From contig SBBH01000208.1 of the NCBI GenBank assembly GCA_005239795.1, positions 1-27,509 of the forward strand: 27,509 bases of DNA, in the 5' to 3' direction. This DNA is from Planctomycetales bacterium (GTDB lineage Bacteria > Planctomycetota > SBBH01). The stretch's first letter is position 1. Each line of letters starts with the position of its first letter. Below are positions 24,535 to 27,509 of this stretch, piece after piece. The position numbers and the translations under genes were made by a program. The notes under the pieces were generated by a model. That model was not told where the DNA came from, ran no database searches, and saw only the letters and a list, made by a program, of their open reading frames with translations.

Positions 24535-25950
24535 AGATTTGGCGATCCTCGGCTCGGTCATGCGGCGCAGGTCTAGGGCTTTTTCGATCACGGCCGGCGT
24601 CAGGAGCTTGCGCTCGGTCACGAGTTGCCGGATGGTCTTTCTGGTCTTGCGGGCCTCTTTCGCGAGGGAAGCCGCCTTGTCGTAGCCGATGTAGGGGGCG
24701 AGGCCTGTCACGATCATGTCGCTCGACTCAGCCAGATCCCGACAGCGCTGGGCGTTGGCGCGGATCCCATCGACGCAGCGGAGCGCCAAAAGCTCGCAGG
24801 CGCTCGAGAGCAGATGCACCGATTCTAGGAAATTCCTGACCATGACTGGGATCATGGCATTGAGCTCGAAATTTCCGGTGGCGCCGCCGACCGTGACCGC
24901 GGCGTCATTCCCAATCACCTGGGCGGCGACCTGTGTGGCAACCTCGCACATCACGGGATTCACTTTCCCCGGCATGATGGAGGAGCCGGGCTGAAGCTCC
25001 GGGAGGAAGATCTCCCCCAGCCCCGCGTTGGGGCCCGAGGCCATGAAGCGGATGTCGTTGGCGATCTTGAAGAGGGAGACAGCCGCGGTCTTGACGGCGC
25101 CGCTCGCCGCGACCATGGCGTCGCGAGCCCCCTGCGCCTCGAAATGGTTGGGCGCCTCACGCACGGGGAGCTTCGTCTCGCGCGCGAGGCGCTTGGCGAC
25201 CAAGGCGGGAAAGCGCGGATGGCGGTTGAGGCCTGTCCCCACCGCCGTCCCGCCGATCGCCAATTCCAGGAGGTCGTGGCTGGCGATCTCGACGCGCCGC
25301 GAGCCGTTGGCGATCTGCGTGGCGTACCCGCCGAAGACTTGGCCGAGCCGGACCGGCGTGGCGTCCTGCAGGTGCGTGCGGCCGAGCTTGACGACCCCGT
25401 CGAACTCCTCGGCCTTTCGCGCGAGCGACGCCTGCAGTGTCTTCAGGGCCGGCAGGAGCCTCTCGTGGATCGTCAGAAGCGCCGCCAGGTGCGCCGCCGT
25501 CGGGATCACGTCGTTGGAGGATTGCCCCAGGTTCACGTGGTCGTTGGGGTGCACGGGGGATTTCGAGCCGATCTTGCCGCCCAAGAGTTCGATCGCGCGG
25601 TTCGCGATCACCTCGTTGGCGTTCATATTCGTCGAGGTGGCCGATCCGGTCTGGAAGATGTCGATCGGGAAATCCGCGTCGCGCAGGCCGTCGGCGACCT
25701 CTTGGGCGGCCCTGGCGATGGCGCGGGCGCGCCGAGGGTCGAGGAGCTTGAGTTCCAGATTTGCCTCGGCCGCTGCCTTTTTAATCAGACCCAAAGCCCG
25801 GAGGAAGGGGCGGGGGAACCGTTCGCCGCTCACGGGAAAGTTAGCGACCGCGCGCTGGGTCTGCGCTCCGTAATAGGCCGAGGCGGAAACCTCCACGGGG
25901 CCGAGGGAATCGTGCTCAACGCGGTTTTTGGGGGAGGAGGGTTTTGTCAT
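24532..25950 (-). CDS. fumC: Class II fumarate hydratase
   Basis: This 472-aa enzyme reversibly hydrates fumarate to L-malate. The aspartase/fumarase signature GSSIMPGKVNPVMCEV is present, along with GSATSTNMNANEV, HPNDHVNLGQSSNDV and GRTHLQDATPVRLGQ. No Fe-S cysteines are expected in this class. The ATG at 25950 is preceded by TACAAT at a distance of 7 nt and lacks a Shine-Dalgarno, so I prefer it over the slightly longer frame. Aspartase is a close relative, but the length and spacing fit FumC better. It is divergent from the cysteine synthase fusion. Confidence 0.94.
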   Translation of the reverse strand: MTKPSSPKNRVEHDSLGPVEVSASAYYGAQTQRAVANFPVSGERFPRPFLRALGLIKKAAAEANLELKLLDPRRARAIARAAQEVADGLRDADFPIDIFQTGSATSTNMNANEVIANRAIELLGGKIGSKSPVHPNDHVNLGQSSNDVIPTAAHLAALLTIHERLLPALKTLQASLARKAEEFDGVVKLGRTHLQDATPVRLGQVFGGYATQIANGSRRVEIASHDLLELAIGGTAVGTGLNRHPRFPALVAKRLARETKLPVREAPNHFEAQGARDAMVAASGAVKTAAVSLFKIANDIRFMASGPNAGLGEIFLPELQPGSSIMPGKVNPVMCEVATQVAAQVIGNDAAVTVGGATGNFELNAMIPVMVRNFLESVHLLSSACELLALRCVDGIRANAQRCRDLAESSDMIVTGLAPYIGYDKAASLAKEARKTRKTIRQLVTERKLLTPAVIEKALDLRRMTEPRIAKS

Positions 25951-26033
25951 GGCGGGGATTGTAAGGATTCGTGCAATAGCGACCAACGGTTCTCGTCGAG
26001 GCGGCGCCGGGCGGCAGTATAGAATACGCGCCC
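25951..26033. promoter_or_regulatory. Divergent promoters of fumC and cysM-mec, both leaderless-type
   Basis: Minus strand: TACAAT (25963-25958) ends 7 nt before the fumC ATG. Plus strand: TAGAAT (26020-26025) ends 8 nt before the cysM-mec ATG. Neither start has a Shine-Dalgarno and no clear -35 boxes are seen. Confidence 0.55.
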
Positions 26034-27440
26034 ATGAATTCGGCGGACCTGACGGCCCGGATCGGGAGCACGCCGCTTTTGCGGATCTGTCGGATCTGGC
26101 CGGCGGATTCGACGGTTCAAATCTACGCCAAGGCGGAATGGGCCAATCCCGGAGGATCCGTCAAGGACCGCGCCGCCTGGCGGATCGTGCGGGACGCCTT
26201 CGAGCGGGGCCTGCTGGGGAAAGGGCAGACCCTGGTCGACGCCACGAGCGGCAACACCGGGATCGCCTACGCGATGCTCGGGGCAGCGCTGTCGTTCCCC
26301 GTGCGGCTGTATCTCCCCGCCAACGCCAGCCACGAGAGGAAGCGGATCCTCCAGATCTACGGCGCCGAGGTGGTGCCGACCGACCCCTTGGAGGGGTCCG
26401 ACGGCGCGATCCGGGCGGTCCGCAAGGCCCTGCAAGAGGAAAAAGGAAGCGTCTTCTATGCTGACCAGTATGGGAATCCCATGAACCCGCGGGCGCATTA
26501 CGAGACGACTGCCGAGGAGATTTGGCGTCAGACGGACGGCCGCGTCACGCACTTCGTGGCGGGGCTGGGCACGAGCGGCACCTTCTGCGGCACGACGCGG
26601 CGCTTGAAGGAGTTGAATCCAGCCGTCCAGTGCCTCTCGTTCGAGCCGGATTCCCCCTTTCACGGTCTCGAGGGGATGAAGCATATGGCGACGGCGATCG
26701 TGCCGGGGATTTACGACGAACGACTCGCGGACCGGAAGATGGAATGTTCCACCGAGGAGGCTCATGCGACCTGCCGGCGCGCCGCGCGGGAGGAGGGGTT
26801 GCTTCTGGGGATCAGCGCAGGAGCGGCGCTGGCGACGGCGGTCCGTCTGGCGTGTGAGTTGGAGGAAGTGGGGAAATCGGCCGTCATTGTGACGATCTTT
26901 CCCGACGGGGCGGATCGGTACCTCTCCGATTCCTTTTGGCAGGAATCGGAGAAATCCCACATCCCAAATCCCAGCGCGCAGACGCTTCTCGTTTTGTCCG
27001 CCGAGCACGAAGCGGCGATTCGGGCGCATGGCGAGAAGACCTATCCGCATGAAGCCTGTGGAGCGCTATTGGGAAAAGCCCAGAAAAACCGGAAGGAAGT
27101 TTGCGCGACCCTCGCCGTCGCGAACGCCTTCGGCGAGCGGGGCGACCTCGCGGAATTCGCCGTAAGCGCCCGCGAGTCTCAGGCGAACCGATATCTCATT
27201 CCCCCTGAGGAGATTTTGCGGATCGAGAAGGAAGCCCGCCGCCTGGGGTTGGATGTGATCGGCTTTTACCACTCGCATCCGGACCATCCCGCGCGCCCCT
27301 CGGCCTACGACCAGGAGCACGCCTGGCCGTGGCTTTCCTACGTGATCGTGCGCGTGGCGAAGGGGCGCTCGGAGGATCTGGCAAGTTTCGTCCTCTCGGA
27401 CGATCGATCGGTGTTCGCTCCTGAGGAAGTCAAAAAGTAG
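26034..27440 (+). CDS. Cysteine synthase (CysM-like) fused to JAMM/Mec peptidase domain
   Basis: The 468-aa protein joins two activities. Residues about 1-310 are a fold-type II PLP beta-synthase: NPGGSVKDRAAW with the PLP lysine K44, TSGNTGIAYAML (substrate loop) and GLGTSGTFCGTTRRLKE. Residues about 320-468 are an intact JAMM zinc peptidase: HEACGALLG (E340) and HSHP...S..D (H413, H415, S423, D426). In mycobacteria CysM builds cysteine on the thiocarboxylated carrier CysO, and the separate JAMM enzyme Mec releases it. Here both steps sit in one polypeptide, and a CysO-like gene follows 12 bp later. This makes the assignment to the CysO-dependent pathway strong. A TAGAAT box 8 nt before the ATG suggests a leaderless transcript. 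Confidence 0.93.
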   Translation: MNSADLTARIGSTPLLRICRIWPADSTVQIYAKAEWANPGGSVKDRAAWRIVRDAFERGLLGKGQTLVDATSGNTGIAYAMLGAALSFPVRLYLPANASHERKRILQIYGAEVVPTDPLEGSDGAIRAVRKALQEEKGSVFYADQYGNPMNPRAHYETTAEEIWRQTDGRVTHFVAGLGTSGTFCGTTRRLKELNPAVQCLSFEPDSPFHGLEGMKHMATAIVPGIYDERLADRKMECSTEEAHATCRRAAREEGLLLGISAGAALATAVRLACELEEVGKSAVIVTIFPDGADRYLSDSFWQESEKSHIPNPSAQTLLVLSAEHEAAIRAHGEKTYPHEACGALLGKAQKNRKEVCATLAVANAFGERGDLAEFAVSARESQANRYLIPPEEILRIEKEARRLGLDVIGFYHSHPDHPARPSAYDQEHAWPWLSYVIVRVAKGRSEDLASFVLSDDRSVFAPEEVKK

Positions 27441-27452
27441 AATGGAGGAACC

Positions 27453-27509
27453 ATGGCGACGAAAGTGCTGATACCAGCCGCCCTGCGGCGTTTCACGGGG
27501 GACCAAGCC
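27453..27509 (+). CDS. cysO: CysO/ThiS/MoaD-like sulfur carrier, N-terminal fragment
   Basis: An ATG at 27453 with a strong GGAGG site starts a frame running off the window after 19 codons. The visible start, KVLIPAALRRFTGDQA, closely resembles the first beta strand and turn of mycobacterial CysO (VSIPTILRPHTGGQ). CysO proteins are about 90 aa beta-grasp carriers ending in Gly-Gly, activated as a thiocarboxylate by a MoeB-type enzyme. The GG tail and the activating enzyme, if present, lie outside the window. The pairing with the CysM-Mec fusion supports the call. Confidence 0.75.
   Translation, partial: MATKVLIPAALRRFTGDQA

Noticed and set aside
24440..24535. 31-aa plus-strand frame with an AAAGGAA site between the two ends of the second inverted repeat
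   Set aside because: It is made largely of inverted-repeat sequence, has no recognisable similarity and overlaps the fumC stop in antisense. It is kept only as a possibility.

Overview
The window is about 27.5 kb of GC-rich (roughly 60%+) bacterial chromosome. It looks like an uncultured, Gram-negative-type organism: it has a Wzc-type tyrosine autokinase, a polyprenyl-phosphate sugar transferase, a Wzx-type flippase with GT4 glycosyltransferases, and a large signal-peptide-bearing surface protein. I cannot place it in a phylum. Several genes at operon heads have a TANNNT -10 box only 6-9 nt before the start codon and no Shine-Dalgarno, which suggests frequent leaderless transcripts. Operon-internal genes mostly have a Shine-Dalgarno or overlapping stop/start codons.

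Layout. 1-3274 (minus): a response regulator with an N-terminal excisionase-type HTH, followed 10 bp later by a large secreted protein (quinoprotein-like beta-propeller, FN3-like modules, right-handed beta-helix) whose C-terminus lies outside the window. 3467-5818 (plus): a Wzz/BY-kinase fusion with a Tyr-rich tail. 5927-7516 (plus): a ParB-like domain fused to an HD-GYP-like domain that has lost the His of the HD pair. 7566-8385: sparse region with a hairpin, a truncated S23/four-helix-bundle gene and a heptameric repeat tract. 8386-11351 (minus): a compact operon of HprK-like kinase, nucleotidyltransferase, a 57-aa Cys-containing peptide and a radical SAM/SPASM enzyme, lying just downstream of tRNA-Leu(UAG). 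This is the best candidate for an undescribed peptide-modification (RiPP-like) system. 11631-16567 (minus): branched-chain aminotransferase, a ClC channel with CBS and RCK-C-like domains, and an asparagine synthase. 16622-21959 (minus): ksgA leading an overlapping chain of flippase, glycosyltransferase, methyltransferase and glycosyltransferase. 21982-22785 (plus): hemD, divergent from ksgA. 22844-23077 (minus): a monocistronic Flp-type pilin with its own promoter and terminator. 23139-25950 (minus): a WecA/MraY-like transferase and fumC, separated by two consecutive long inverted repeats. 26034-27509 (plus): a cysteine synthase fused to a JAMM/Mec peptidase domain, followed by the start of a CysO/ThiS-like sulfur carrier. 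Together these encode a CysM-CysO-Mec type cysteine pathway.

Functional themes are cell-surface polysaccharide export and assembly (Wzc, WecA-like, Wzx, two GT4s, methyltransferase, possibly AsnB), a possible RiPP/kinase operon, and protein-bound thiocarboxylate cysteine synthesis. Short heptameric tandem repeats recur in at least four intergenic places (8144-8213, 11395-11429, 11543-11619, 16575-16602).
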